The notes beneath the pieces are model-generated. The model was given only the letters and a program-made list of their open reading frames with translations. It did no database searches and was not told the DNA's origin. From positions 1 through 9,314 of the forward strand of contig JBCCFC010000477.1 of NCBI GenBank assembly GCA_039029935.1: a DNA stretch of 9,314 nucleotides, in the 5' to 3' direction. Shown piece by piece: positions 1 to 6,167 of this stretch. The position numbers and the translations under genes were made by a program. The stretch's first letter is position 1, and each line of letters opens with the position of its first letter. The DNA is from G039029935 sp039029935 (GTDB lineage: Bacteria > Chloroflexota > Anaerolineae > Caldilineales > Caldilineaceae).

Positions 1-37
1 ATATAAAATTTTCTTTACAAAACACCGGATACAAACA

Positions 38-73
38 AAAAACGCCAGCACATATATTGTTGCTGGCGTTTTT
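38..73 (+). terminator. Strong hairpin terminator, possibly bidirectional
   Basis: An eight-base GC-rich stem (CGCCAGCA at 43-50 with TGCTGGCG at 61-68) is extended by five A:T pairs to 13 bp and closed by a 10-nt loop (51-60). The plus-strand transcript ends the stem in a T run (69-73, then CGTTTTA), the classic Rho-independent layout. The A run on the left gives the same layout in the minus direction. It most likely ends a plus-strand gene left of the window, and could also stop leftward transcription. Seen directly; the direction of use is inferred. Confidence 0.8.
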
Positions 74-347
74 CGTTTTATACCTCTAAACCATGATTGT
101 GTATACATCTTTAAGAAATCGTTTTCATAGTGACTTCATATAATCATGGTCTATTACGTCTTTATGAATGGCTTCTCTGCGTATATGTCTTTCTTTTTGG
201 GTCAAACGTCGTATGAAATTGATAAAGCTATCTGTTGTTTGACACAATAACTGGTGTAAGATTTTGCTTTTTTTTCCCCTTGTCAAACAGGTATTCCTAT
301 GATATTGTACGGGATACACAAAAGCAGCGAGCAAAGCTGTGCATAAA
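74..347. other. Intergenic region, no convincing gene
   Basis: This 274-bp AT-rich stretch lies between the terminator and the MITE-like element. It holds a pyrimidine-rich run (about 262-280). A TTGACA hexamer at 239-244 has no good -10 partner at 16-18 bp. A minus-strand frame (125-334, TTG start, no ribosome binding site) encodes 69 residues that I do not recognise. A promoter for the rnhB operon probably lies here or within the following element, but I cannot place it. Confidence 0.5.
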
Positions 348-354
348 ACAAAGA
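348..354. repeat. Left 7-bp direct repeat (putative target-site duplication)
   Basis: ACAAAGA here is repeated exactly at 479-485, and both copies abut the terminal inverted repeats of the 124-bp element. The pairing of perfect inverted termini with an exact flanking duplication is the main evidence for insertion by transposition. Confidence 0.6.
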
Positions 355-478
355 GGCTATTTGAGGTCTAGTGGGGTACGAAACCAGACCTTCTGGAGGT
401 GTCCAGAGAAACCTGCGTACACCCGAATCATTGAGAGATATCTCCCAAAGGTCTTACCCCACAAAAGCTCAAATAGCC
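355..478. mobile_element. MITE-like element, 124 bp, possibly ISL3-derived
   Basis: The element starts with GGCTATTTGAG (355-365) and ends with its exact complement CTCAAATAGCC (468-478). It is bounded on both sides by the 7-bp direct repeat ACAAAGA (348-354 and 479-485), which fits a target-site duplication. The two ends continue to match inward: GTGGGGTA (371-378) with TACCCCAC (455-462), and AGACCTT (386-392) with AAGGTCT (448-454). The left end carries a 7-nt insertion (379-385) absent from the right. The interior has a small hairpin (393-397 with 402-406) and the palindrome GAGATATCTC (435-444). It is far too short to encode a transposase. From memory, ends of the form GGCT..TTTG followed by GTGGG resemble ISL3-family insertion sequences, but ISL3 usually duplicates 8 bp, so that family link is tentative. 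A structured RNA is the main alternative reading. Confidence 0.6.
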
Positions 479-485
479 ACAAAGA
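479..485. repeat. Right 7-bp direct repeat (putative target-site duplication)
   Basis: Second copy of ACAAAGA, immediately after the right terminal inverted repeat. It leaves only 21 bp before the rnhB start codon, so the insertion sits in the 5' leader or promoter zone of the operon. Confidence 0.6.
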
Positions 486-506
486 TTATAAAGGTGCATC
501 ATCAAG

Positions 507-1193
507 ATGGACACAATGCAGAGTCCAACCAAGCAGAACCCAACCAAACAGAACCCAACCAAACAAAAACTGCCGACATTAATCTATGAACAAGCAGAGT
601 GGGCAAAGGGGGTTCAGTTTATTGCGGGGATTGATGAAGTTGGGCGAGGCTCCATTGCCGGACCAGTGGTGGCGGCGGCAGTGGTGCTAAAACCACATAG
701 CAAACAAGAGGGGATTTGGTCACAAGTCCGAGACAGTAAACTGCTGAGTCCTGCAAAACGGCTTGACATGGTTGTTGAAATACAGGCGAGAGCTTGTGCG
801 TGGGGTATTGGCTCAGTGGGTCCAGATAAGATTGACGAAATTGGCATTGCGCCAGCGACAAAACTAGCAATGCAGGCAGCGATTGATGCACTGACGCCGC
901 AACCAGATTTTTTGCTGATTGACTGGGTTCGACTGGCACAGGTTAATATTGCACAGATGAGTATCAAAAAAGCAGATAGCAAAATTGTCTCTGTTGCAGC
1001 GGCGTCTATTCTGGCAAAAGTTCATCGTGATGCACTGATGGACAAGTTGCATAGTCAGTATCCAGCCTATGCATTTGACCAAAACAAAGGCTATGGCACA
1101 GCGGTGCATCGGGCTGCGATAGAGGCACATGGTCCGTGTCCAGAACATCGTTTTAGCTTTGCACCCATTGCCAGTGAGCGGACATTATTTTAA
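507..1193 (+). CDS. rnhB: Ribonuclease HII
   Basis: RNase HII cleaves the RNA strand of RNA-DNA hybrids in the cytoplasm and initiates removal of single ribonucleotides misincorporated into DNA. The 228-residue product has the signature GIDEVGRG (residues 41-48; D43 and E44 are metal ligands), the DSK motif (76-78), LLIDW with the third acidic residue (D139), and KADSKIVSVAAASILAKVHRD-type helix with D157 and a conserved RD. The C-terminal GYGT...HGPCPEHRFSFAP block is also typical. Residues 1-26 are an extension beyond the usual start of the family, made of three PTKQN/K repeats. The ATG at 507 follows a weak AAGGTG at 491-496; an in-frame ATG at 516 is an alternative, and no later ATG precedes the catalytic core. 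It is the first gene of a plus-strand operon, ending 2 nt before yraN, a common rnhB-yraN pairing. Confidence 0.96.
   Translation: MDTMQSPTKQNPTKQNPTKQKLPTLIYEQAEWAKGVQFIAGIDEVGRGSIAGPVVAAAVVLKPHSKQEGIWSQVRDSKLLSPAKRLDMVVEIQARACAWGIGSVGPDKIDEIGIAPATKLAMQAAIDALTPQPDFLLIDWVRLAQVNIAQMSIKKADSKIVSVAAASILAKVHRDALMDKLHSQYPAYAFDQNKGYGTAVHRAAIEAHGPCPEHRFSFAPIASERTLF
525..569 (+). repeat. 15-bp in-frame tandem repeat, 3 copies, in rnhB
   Basis: Three consecutive 15-bp units (525-539, 540-554, 555-569) based on CCAACCAAACAGAAC encode PTKQN, PTKQN and PTKQK at residues 7-21 of RNase HII. The first two differ at one base; the third diverges at its end. The period is a multiple of three, so copy-number change keeps the frame. 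It falls in the extra N-terminal segment before the catalytic domain. Confidence 0.85.
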
Positions 1194-1195
1194 TA

Positions 1196-1624
1196 ATGAA
1201 CCAGACGCTGCTCGATCCAAAACGGCCAAAAAATGCACGTCAACAGCTTGGCAAAGCCGGAGAGGAGATTGCCAAACGTACACTTATTGAGCGTGGATTT
1301 TCAATCATCGAACAAAACTGGCGATGTCACGTTGGTGAAATTGATCTTGTCGCCGAAGAGATGGCAATCAGCTATGCACAGGGCGGGGTACTGGTCCCAT
1401 GGCGAGTGTTTGTGGAAGTCCGTACCCGTCGTGGTAAGCGTTATGGGACGGCACTTCAATCCATTACACCGACAAAACAGGCCAAGCTCCGTCAGGTCGC
1501 TGAAACCTATATTCAACAAGAAGGCTGGACAGGCGCTTGGCGCATTGATGTCGTCGCTGTGCAGATGGATTCTGTGGGACGGCTGTTGGATATTCAGCAT
1601 ATTCGTCACGCGGTCGGTGGGTAA
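1196..1624 (+). CDS. yraN: UPF0102 protein YraN, predicted endonuclease-like
   Basis: This 142-residue protein belongs to the YraN/UPF0102 family, a restriction-endonuclease-like (PD-(D/E)xK) fold related to Holliday-junction resolvases; its physiological role is poorly defined. The family layout is clear: GKAGEEIAKRTLIERGF (residues 19-35), N41-W42-R43, GEID (47-50, with D50 as candidate metal ligand), FVEVR (72-76, with E74), then a conserved helix KQAKLRQVAETY and the strand WRIDVVAVQ. A short insertion between the GEID and VEVR strands (about 55-70) makes it slightly longer than typical members (about 120 residues). The ATG lies 2 nt after the rnhB stop, and the nearest purine-rich element is distant, so translation is probably coupled to rnhB. 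Its stop codon is followed directly by the 8-bp minisatellite. Confidence 0.92.
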   Translation: MNQTLLDPKRPKNARQQLGKAGEEIAKRTLIERGFSIIEQNWRCHVGEIDLVAEEMAISYAQGGVLVPWRVFVEVRTRRGKRYGTALQSITPTKQAKLRQVAETYIQQEGWTGAWRIDVVAVQMDSVGRLLDIQHIRHAVGG

Positions 1625-1628
1625 CGTT

Positions 1629-1756
1629 GGAGCGTTGGAGCGTTGGAACGGTGGAACGGTGGAACGGTGGAACAGTGGAACGGTGGAACGGTGGAACGGT
1701 GGAACGGTGGAACGTTGGAGCGTTGGAACGGTGAAACGGTGGAAGGGTGGAACGTT
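1629..1756 (+). repeat. 8-bp minisatellite, 16 units of GGAACGGT type
   Basis: Sixteen consecutive 8-bp units run without interruption. Most are GGAACGGT, with variants GGAGCGTT (1629-1644 and 1717-1724), GGAACGTT (1709-1716 and 1749-1756), GGAACAGT, GAAACGGT and GGAAGGGT. The array begins 4 bp after the yraN stop and sits within the rnhB-rel operon. Because 8 is not a multiple of 3, the array reads open in more than one frame as repetitive Trp/Asn/Gly/Glu-rich peptide; I do not consider that coding. Confidence 0.95.
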
Positions 1757-1771
1757 TCATCGCTTTTCCTC

Positions 1772-1811
1772 TCCAACGCTTCAACGCTTCAACGCTCCAA
1801 CGCTCCAACGC
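1772..1811 (-). repeat. Inverted minisatellite units forming a foldback with the 5' array
   Basis: Five 8-bp units (TCCAACGC, TTCAACGC twice, TCCAACGC twice) are the reverse complement of the GGAGCGTT-type units at 1629-1644. The last two units, plus T1812, pair perfectly over 17 bp with 1631-1647. The whole yraN-miaA gap could therefore fold in mRNA or cruciform DNA into a hairpin of about 180 nt, with the GGAACGGT array in its loop. There is no poly-T tail, so it is not a standard terminator. It ends 18 bp before the miaA start codon. Confidence 0.85.
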
Positions 1812-1829
1812 TTTCCCGTTTAGATAAAG

Positions 1830-2780
1830 ATGTATTCAGAAAAGCAAAAACCATTAATTGTGTTGCTCGGTCCAACAGGTGTGGGCAAGACCGCGTTGAG
1901 TCTAAATCTGTGTCACAAGTTTGATGGCGAGATTGTGGGGGCAGACAGTCGTCAGATTTTCAAGGGCATGGAGGTTGGAACCGCACAGCCAACTGCTGAG
2001 GAATTGGCTCAGACACCTCATCACCTAATCGGATTTCGGACACCGGATGAGGTTCTCACGCTGGCGGAGTATCAGCGGTTGGCCTATCAAACCATTGATG
2101 AGATTCATGCAAGGGGGCATGTACCATTTTTGGTGGGTGGAACGGCACTCTATCTACGCGGGGTGGTCCTTGGCTTGCGAATTCCACAGGTCCCGCCAAA
2201 CCCAGCTGTCCGTGCCGAGTTAGAGGCTTTTCTGGAGGTGCATGGGCGCGAAGCGTTATTTGAACGCTTACAGACAGTAGACCCGGCAACGGCAGCGGTC
2301 ATTGATGGCAAAAACCCGCGCCGTGTCTTGCGTGCCTTAGAAATCGTCATGATTACAGGCAAGCCCAAGGTTGAATTAGAAGGCGCAGACCCACCACCCT
2401 ATCAGATTCTACAGATTGGGTTAACCAGAGAGCGCAAAAGCCTTTATCAGCGGATTGACCAGCGTGTGGATGAGATGGTTGTAGAGGGGCTTTTAGAAGA
2501 GACAACGCGTTTGCTAGACGCAGGTTATGTGGAAACGCTTCCTGCTATGACCAGCCTTGGTTACCGCGAGATGATCGCCTATCTGCGAGATGAATCGACA
2601 TGGGCAGAGGCGGTGGAAAAGGTCAAAGTCGAAACACATCGCTTTGTGCGACATCAATCGACATGGTTTCGCAAAATGGACAACATTCACTGGTTTGATC
2701 TAGATCATCCAGAAGAAGCAAGCGCAGACAATACTGTTGCCGCCTCCATTGAGGCACTAATTGCAGATTTTTTGAGGTAA
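1830..2780 (+). CDS. miaA: tRNA dimethylallyltransferase MiaA
   Basis: MiaA transfers a dimethylallyl group from DMAPP to N6 of adenosine 37 in tRNAs that read UNN codons, which stabilises codon-anticodon pairing. At 316 residues the protein has normal length. Visible motifs are the P-loop GPTGVGKT (residues 14-21), DSRQIFKGMEVGTAQP (39-54, with D39 as likely catalytic base), PHHLI (63-67), GGTALYLR (103-110), RRVLRALEI, and MTSLGYREM with a C-terminal KVETHRFVRHQSTWFRK helix. An in-frame TAG lies 9 nt upstream, so ATG 1830 is the earliest possible ATG and the gene cannot be fused to the minisatellite. The ribosome binding site is weak (GATAAAG). The stop codon overlaps the Shine-Dalgarno of the next gene, rel. 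Its cytoplasmic role in decoding fits with the (p)ppGpp synthetase/hydrolase beside it. Confidence 0.96.
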   Translation: MYSEKQKPLIVLLGPTGVGKTALSLNLCHKFDGEIVGADSRQIFKGMEVGTAQPTAEELAQTPHHLIGFRTPDEVLTLAEYQRLAYQTIDEIHARGHVPFLVGGTALYLRGVVLGLRIPQVPPNPAVRAELEAFLEVHGREALFERLQTVDPATAAVIDGKNPRRVLRALEIVMITGKPKVELEGADPPPYQILQIGLTRERKSLYQRIDQRVDEMVVEGLLEETTRLLDAGYVETLPAMTSLGYREMIAYLRDESTWAEAVEKVKVETHRFVRHQSTWFRKMDNIHWFDLDHPEEASADNTVAASIEALIADFLR

Positions 2781-2785
2781 AAAGA

Positions 2786-5674
2786 ATGACTATTCAGACA
2801 AAACCCAACCACAATGATGTGACAACCGTGGCAGGCGAAACAGCACCTGCAAAAAATAGTCGTCAGAACATTTCACATGTGCGTGACAAAAATCTACCCA
2901 CGCCTACAAAAACCGCGTCTGGAGATGATAGTAAGCTGTGGTCCCAGACAGAGATCAAAAATTTGATGCAACCCACAACTGTGGATCAGGACCACCAAAG
3001 TCATGGCACAAGCCATGATACAAGTAACGGTCAATATAATGGGATCGCGGCTCAGAATGATACAGTATCCCAAAATGGCACACCACTTCAAAATGGCACA
3101 CCACTTCAAAATGGCACACCGTCTTTGTCGGATGTAAACATGCCAATCCAAACGATAGATGAGCGCATTACCACACCTTCAGAAATGACAAAGACATATA
3201 CAAATGGTCATACGACGAATGGCGCACACTACAATGGCGCGTATTACAACGGCGTACACCACAATGGACAATCCTACACAAATGGCGCAACCGCATCTAT
3301 GCTGGAGGAACGCGCAGACTCACCTGCTGTACCCAGCCCATCCTTTTTGCAACGACAATCATTGCCACTTGAGACACTATCGTTGCAAACAATTCAATGG
3401 CTCTCACAAAATTTCAGATCCTTACCGACATTAGATAATGTCGATGTTCTTCAGATTGAGCCAACCGATATCGAAACAGGGGCTATTAATGAACTATGGA
3501 CCCATCTGCCCGCTGGTATTCAACCACAACATCACGAAAAATTGCTTCGTGCGTATCTGCTCTCTAGTTATTCGCATCGTGAGCAGAAGCGTAAGACAGG
3601 CGAACCCTATGTTATCCATCCCATTGCCGTTACCAAAATTTTGACCGAATTACATGTGTTTGACGTAGACACGCTCGCAGCCAGCCTGTTGCACGATGTT
3701 GCAGAGGACACCGAGTTTGGCATTGACTATATTGAGCGTGAGTTTGGCGAGACCGTTGCGAATTTGGTGGATGGCGTGACCAAGCTGAAGCGGATTAAAC
3801 AACTGAGCAAACTGCAGCCTGGTATGGCCGATAACAAGGCTGAGTCGCTGCGCAAAATGTTTTTGGCGATGGTCGAAGATGTACGTGTTGTCTTGATTAA
3901 ACTGGCAGATCGAGTTCACAACATTCGCACGCTCAAGGGCATGGAAAAACATAAACAGCGACGCATTGCCCGTGAAACGCTGGAAATTTTTGCGCCACTC
4001 GCAAACCGCTTGGGCATCTGGCAGATCAAGTGGGAACTGGAAGACATGAGCTTTCGCTATGTCGAGCCAACTGCGTATAAGGATATTGCCAAAGCCATGC
4101 ACCGCAAACGAACTGAGCGTGAACAGTGGGTGGAGAAGACACGTCTGGAGTTGATTGAACACCTGCGCAGGTCCAATATCATTGCTGAGGTCAGCGGGCG
4201 TCCCAAGCATATCTATAGTATCTGGCGCAAAATGCAACGCAAGGGTGTCAACTTTGAGGAAATCTATGATGTGCATGGATTTCGGATTATGGTTGACAGT
4301 ATTGAGCATTGCTACGCCGCGCTCGGTGTGGTCCATTGCCGCTGGCGTCCCATTCCAGGCGAATTTGATGACTACATCGCCAACCCCAAGGACAACATGT
4401 ACCGCAGTCTGCACACGGCTGTATTGAGTCGTGTGGATGATGGCATGGATGGTCGCCCGATGGAGGTGCAGATTCGTACCCATGAGATGCACCAGTTTGC
4501 CGAGTATGGGATTGCCGCACACTGGCGTTATAAAGAACAGGTTGAATACGACCAGAATCTTCAAGACAAAATTTCATGGCTGCGTAACTTGATGGAGTGG
4601 CGTCAGGATGTTATGGACGCCAACGAGTTTATGGACAGCATGAAGACCGATGTGTTCCAAGAACGCGTCTATGTCTTTACACCCCAAGGCGATGTGATTG
4701 ATCTCTCCTATGGGGCAACGCCGATTGATTTTGCCTACAGCATTCACACCGAGCTGGGTCATCGTTGTCGTGGGGCCAAAGTCAATGGCCGCTTGGTTCC
4801 GCTGGATTATAAGCTGCAAAATGGGGATCAGGTAGCTGTGTTAACCGCCAAGCGTGGTGGCCCTAGCCGTGACTGGCTCAACCCCAATCTCGAATACACC
4901 GCCACCCAACGTGCGCGTTCCAAAATCCGTGCATGGCTACGCAAACAGAACCGTGAAGACAACATTCAAACAGGGCGTCGTCTACTCGACAAAGAGATGA
5001 AACGGCTGTCGATTACGGAGCCGCATGAAGAGGTCTGCAAAATCTTTAAATATGAGCATGTGGATGATTTTCTGGCGGCGATTGGTCATGGAACCATCAA
5101 CTCACAGCATCTGGCACAGCGCTTGCTGGAGAATGAGCGGAATGAACAGCGACAACAGGCCGCAGAGCGTGGCATTTTGGTGGATGCTGGTGACAAAGGC
5201 GCACTGGCACAACCATCCCCCGAAACATTTGAAGTCCAGGGGGTTGAAGGGTTGATGACAACGCTTGGCCGCTGTTGCAATCCCGTCCCGGGCGACACCA
5301 TTGTCGGCTACGTGACACGGGGTCGCGGCGTCACTGTACATCGCACCAACTGTGCCGATGTCTCTGAAAAAGTACGTTTAGGGCGTGAACGACAGCTCAT
5401 TGAAGTCAAATGGCGCACGAGCTTGATTCAGAGCTTCCCCGTCAAGATTCATGTCAGTGCCTATGACCGTGCTGGCTTGGTGCGTGATGTTGCTGCCCTT
5501 GTCGCCGAGGAAAAAATTAACATGCAGGCAGTGGAAGCCGTCACCGGGCGCGAAAACAACCTTGCCATCATCACCGCAACGCTAGAGATTACCGACGTGA
5601 CCCAGCTGACACGCATCCTCACCAAGATTGACCGTCTGCCCAATGTGGTGGAGGCACGGAGACACTTGACATAA
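2786..5674 (+). CDS. rel: RelA/SpoT-family (p)ppGpp synthetase/hydrolase with long N-terminal extension
   Basis: This long RSH enzyme makes and probably degrades the alarmone (p)ppGpp. Domain order: low-complexity segment (about 1-170); HD hydrolase (about 255-410) with H278, H303-D304, E307-D308, and LADRVHN carrying D375 and N379; synthetase (about 430-590) with RPKHIYSI (472-479), YDVHGFR (494-500), E526-F-D-D529, and EVQIRT with E560; TGS (about 628-690); a linker; a Cys motif GRCCNPVPGD (828-837, with C830, C831 and later C856); and a C-terminal ACT domain (about 884-962). All hydrolase residues I can check are intact. EFDD, however, is the acidic motif of RelA-type synthetases, where bifunctional Rel proteins usually have RxKD. 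The length of 962 compares with about 720-780 for typical members, and nearly all the excess is N-terminal. GAGG at 2774-2777 is a good ribosome site for ATG 2786 and overlaps the miaA stop. Confidence 0.95.
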   Translation: MTIQTKPNHNDVTTVAGETAPAKNSRQNISHVRDKNLPTPTKTASGDDSKLWSQTEIKNLMQPTTVDQDHQSHGTSHDTSNGQYNGIAAQNDTVSQNGTPLQNGTPLQNGTPSLSDVNMPIQTIDERITTPSEMTKTYTNGHTTNGAHYNGAYYNGVHHNGQSYTNGATASMLEERADSPAVPSPSFLQRQSLPLETLSLQTIQWLSQNFRSLPTLDNVDVLQIEPTDIETGAINELWTHLPAGIQPQHHEKLLRAYLLSSYSHREQKRKTGEPYVIHPIAVTKILTELHVFDVDTLAASLLHDVAEDTEFGIDYIEREFGETVANLVDGVTKLKRIKQLSKLQPGMADNKAESLRKMFLAMVEDVRVVLIKLADRVHNIRTLKGMEKHKQRRIARETLEIFAPLANRLGIWQIKWELEDMSFRYVEPTAYKDIAKAMHRKRTEREQWVEKTRLELIEHLRRSNIIAEVSGRPKHIYSIWRKMQRKGVNFEEIYDVHGFRIMVDSIEHCYAALGVVHCRWRPIPGEFDDYIANPKDNMYRSLHTAVLSRVDDGMDGRPMEVQIRTHEMHQFAEYGIAAHWRYKEQVEYDQNLQDKISWLRNLMEWRQDVMDANEFMDSMKTDVFQERVYVFTPQGDVIDLSYGATPIDFAYSIHTELGHRCRGAKVNGRLVPLDYKLQNGDQVAVLTAKRGGPSRDWLNPNLEYTATQRARSKIRAWLRKQNREDNIQTGRRLLDKEMKRLSITEPHEEVCKIFKYEHVDDFLAAIGHGTINSQHLAQRLLENERNEQRQQAAERGILVDAGDKGALAQPSPETFEVQGVEGLMTTLGRCCNPVPGDTIVGYVTRGRGVTVHRTNCADVSEKVRLGRERQLIEVKWRTSLIQSFPVKIHVSAYDRAGLVRDVAALVAEEKINMQAVEAVTGRENNLAIITATLEITDVTQLTRILTKIDRLPNVVEARRHLT
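3071..3120 (+). repeat. 18-bp in-frame tandem repeat in rel extension
   Basis: Two full 18-bp copies (3071-3088, 3089-3106) and a 14-bp partial third (3107-3120) are identical to each other and encode QNGTPL, QNGTPL, QNGTP at residues 96-112. Perfect identity at synonymous positions points to recent duplication by slippage. A second Asn-Gly-rich stretch (about 3200-3290) uses a degenerate motif of the form Y/H-x-NG. Confidence 0.9.
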
Positions 5675-5680
5675 GTGTGA

Positions 5681-5711
5681 TAGTTGAATCTGAGTTCTTC
5701 GTATTCAACTA
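5681..5711. terminator. Weak hairpin between convergent genes
   Basis: TAGTTGAAT (5681-5689) pairs over 9 bp with ATTCAACTA (5703-5711) around a 13-nt loop, just after the rel stop and overlapping the stop codon of the minus-strand ORF. It is AT-rich and lacks a clear T run on either strand, so it is at best a poor intrinsic terminator. The position at a convergent gene junction is what suggests a termination role. Confidence 0.35.
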
Positions 5712-6008
5712 AAATCCTAACTCAGCAAGAACCGCCATGCGGCGGTCGGTTTCAAGCCGTCGGAATGCGCTGTTGCTGATACCACTACTGTGTAATTGCT
5801 GAAGCATTCTAGAACCTTCTGGCGTAGAACCATATCTTACTGCGGCATCTTGAATCAAAGATGCAATTTCGCCTGCCGCATCGCGCAAAATGTGGTAGGC
5901 TAATTGTGTTGTAAAATTACTTTTTATTGTCCCGTAATCTTTCATCGTCTTTTTATATACATCTGCGGGCAAATTAATTTGTCTATCTGAATTTCTTTCG
6001 ACATACAC
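5709..6008 (-). CDS. Hypothetical protein, 99 aa, GTG start
   Basis: I do not recognise this product. It is predicted soluble, with no signal peptide or membrane segment. It has a probable long helical core (about residues 35-60, QLAYHILRDAAGEIASLIQDAA) and a charged C-terminus (RRLETDRRMAVLAELGF). Codons look natural and the frame is the only long one here, which argues that it is real. The GTG at 6006-6008 is the most plausible initiator; the frame continues only 15 codons further upstream before a TAA, with no ATG. No clear Shine-Dalgarno precedes it; the first internal ATG is at residue 22. A 14-bp inverted repeat lies 23 bp upstream and could act on its expression. It converges on rel, and follows potD on the same strand after about 160 bp. 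Confidence 0.5.
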   Translation of the reverse strand: MYVERNSDRQINLPADVYKKTMKDYGTIKSNFTTQLAYHILRDAAGEIASLIQDAAVRYGSTPEGSRMLQQLHSSGISNSAFRRLETDRRMAVLAELGF

Positions 6009-6030
6009 TTTGGGATTGCACCCGTGATAC

Positions 6031-6072
6031 GATTGGGCGATAGTTATGAGTCTTTATGACTATCGCCCAATC
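6031..6072. repeat. 14-bp perfect inverted repeat between potD and the 99-aa ORF
   Basis: GATTGGGCGATAGT (6031-6044) is repeated as its exact complement at 6059-6072 around a 14-nt spacer. Further weak pairing inside the spacer is possible. It is 96 bp past the potD stop and 23 bp before the GTG of the minus-strand 99-residue ORF. It has no T run on either side, so a Rho-independent terminator is not supported. It could be a regulatory site, an mRNA-stabilising 3' stem for potD, or a small mobile palindrome. Confidence 0.7.
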
Positions 6073-6167
6073 ACATGGCTATTGCAGGCGATTTCAACAA
6101 CCTTTTCAAAATACATTGATTGGAAAGAAATTCACCTAATAACGGAATGCCAATTACCCCCTAAACG

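Noticed and set aside
239..244. TTGACA as a -35 promoter box
   Set aside because: The best nearby -10-like hexamer (TAAGAT at 257-262) is only 12 bp away, and nothing suitable occurs at 16-18 bp.
125..334. Minus-strand ORF of 69 residues
   Set aside because: It relies on a TTG start with no ribosome site, has no recognisable motif and lies in AT-rich DNA. The frame extends only 11 codons further before a stop. I cannot support it as a gene.
235..582. Plus-strand ORF of 115 residues crossing the MITE
   Set aside because: It runs through the inverted-repeat element and into rnhB in another frame, has no Shine-Dalgarno and has no protein-like composition.
1629..1811. CRISPR-like array
   Set aside because: Units are 8 bp and directly contiguous, with no spacers and no cas genes nearby.
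1233..1823. ORFs reading through the 8-bp minisatellite (both strands)
   Set aside because: They overlap yraN in another frame and become a repetitive Trp-Asn-Gly-Gly-Thr-Val-Glu-Arg peptide, an artefact of open frames in the repeat.
3650..4564. Long minus-strand ORF (304 residues) within rel
   Set aside because: It is antisense to the conserved hydrolase and synthetase domains of Rel, whose frame is clearly coding; the opposite frame is a shadow of its codon bias.
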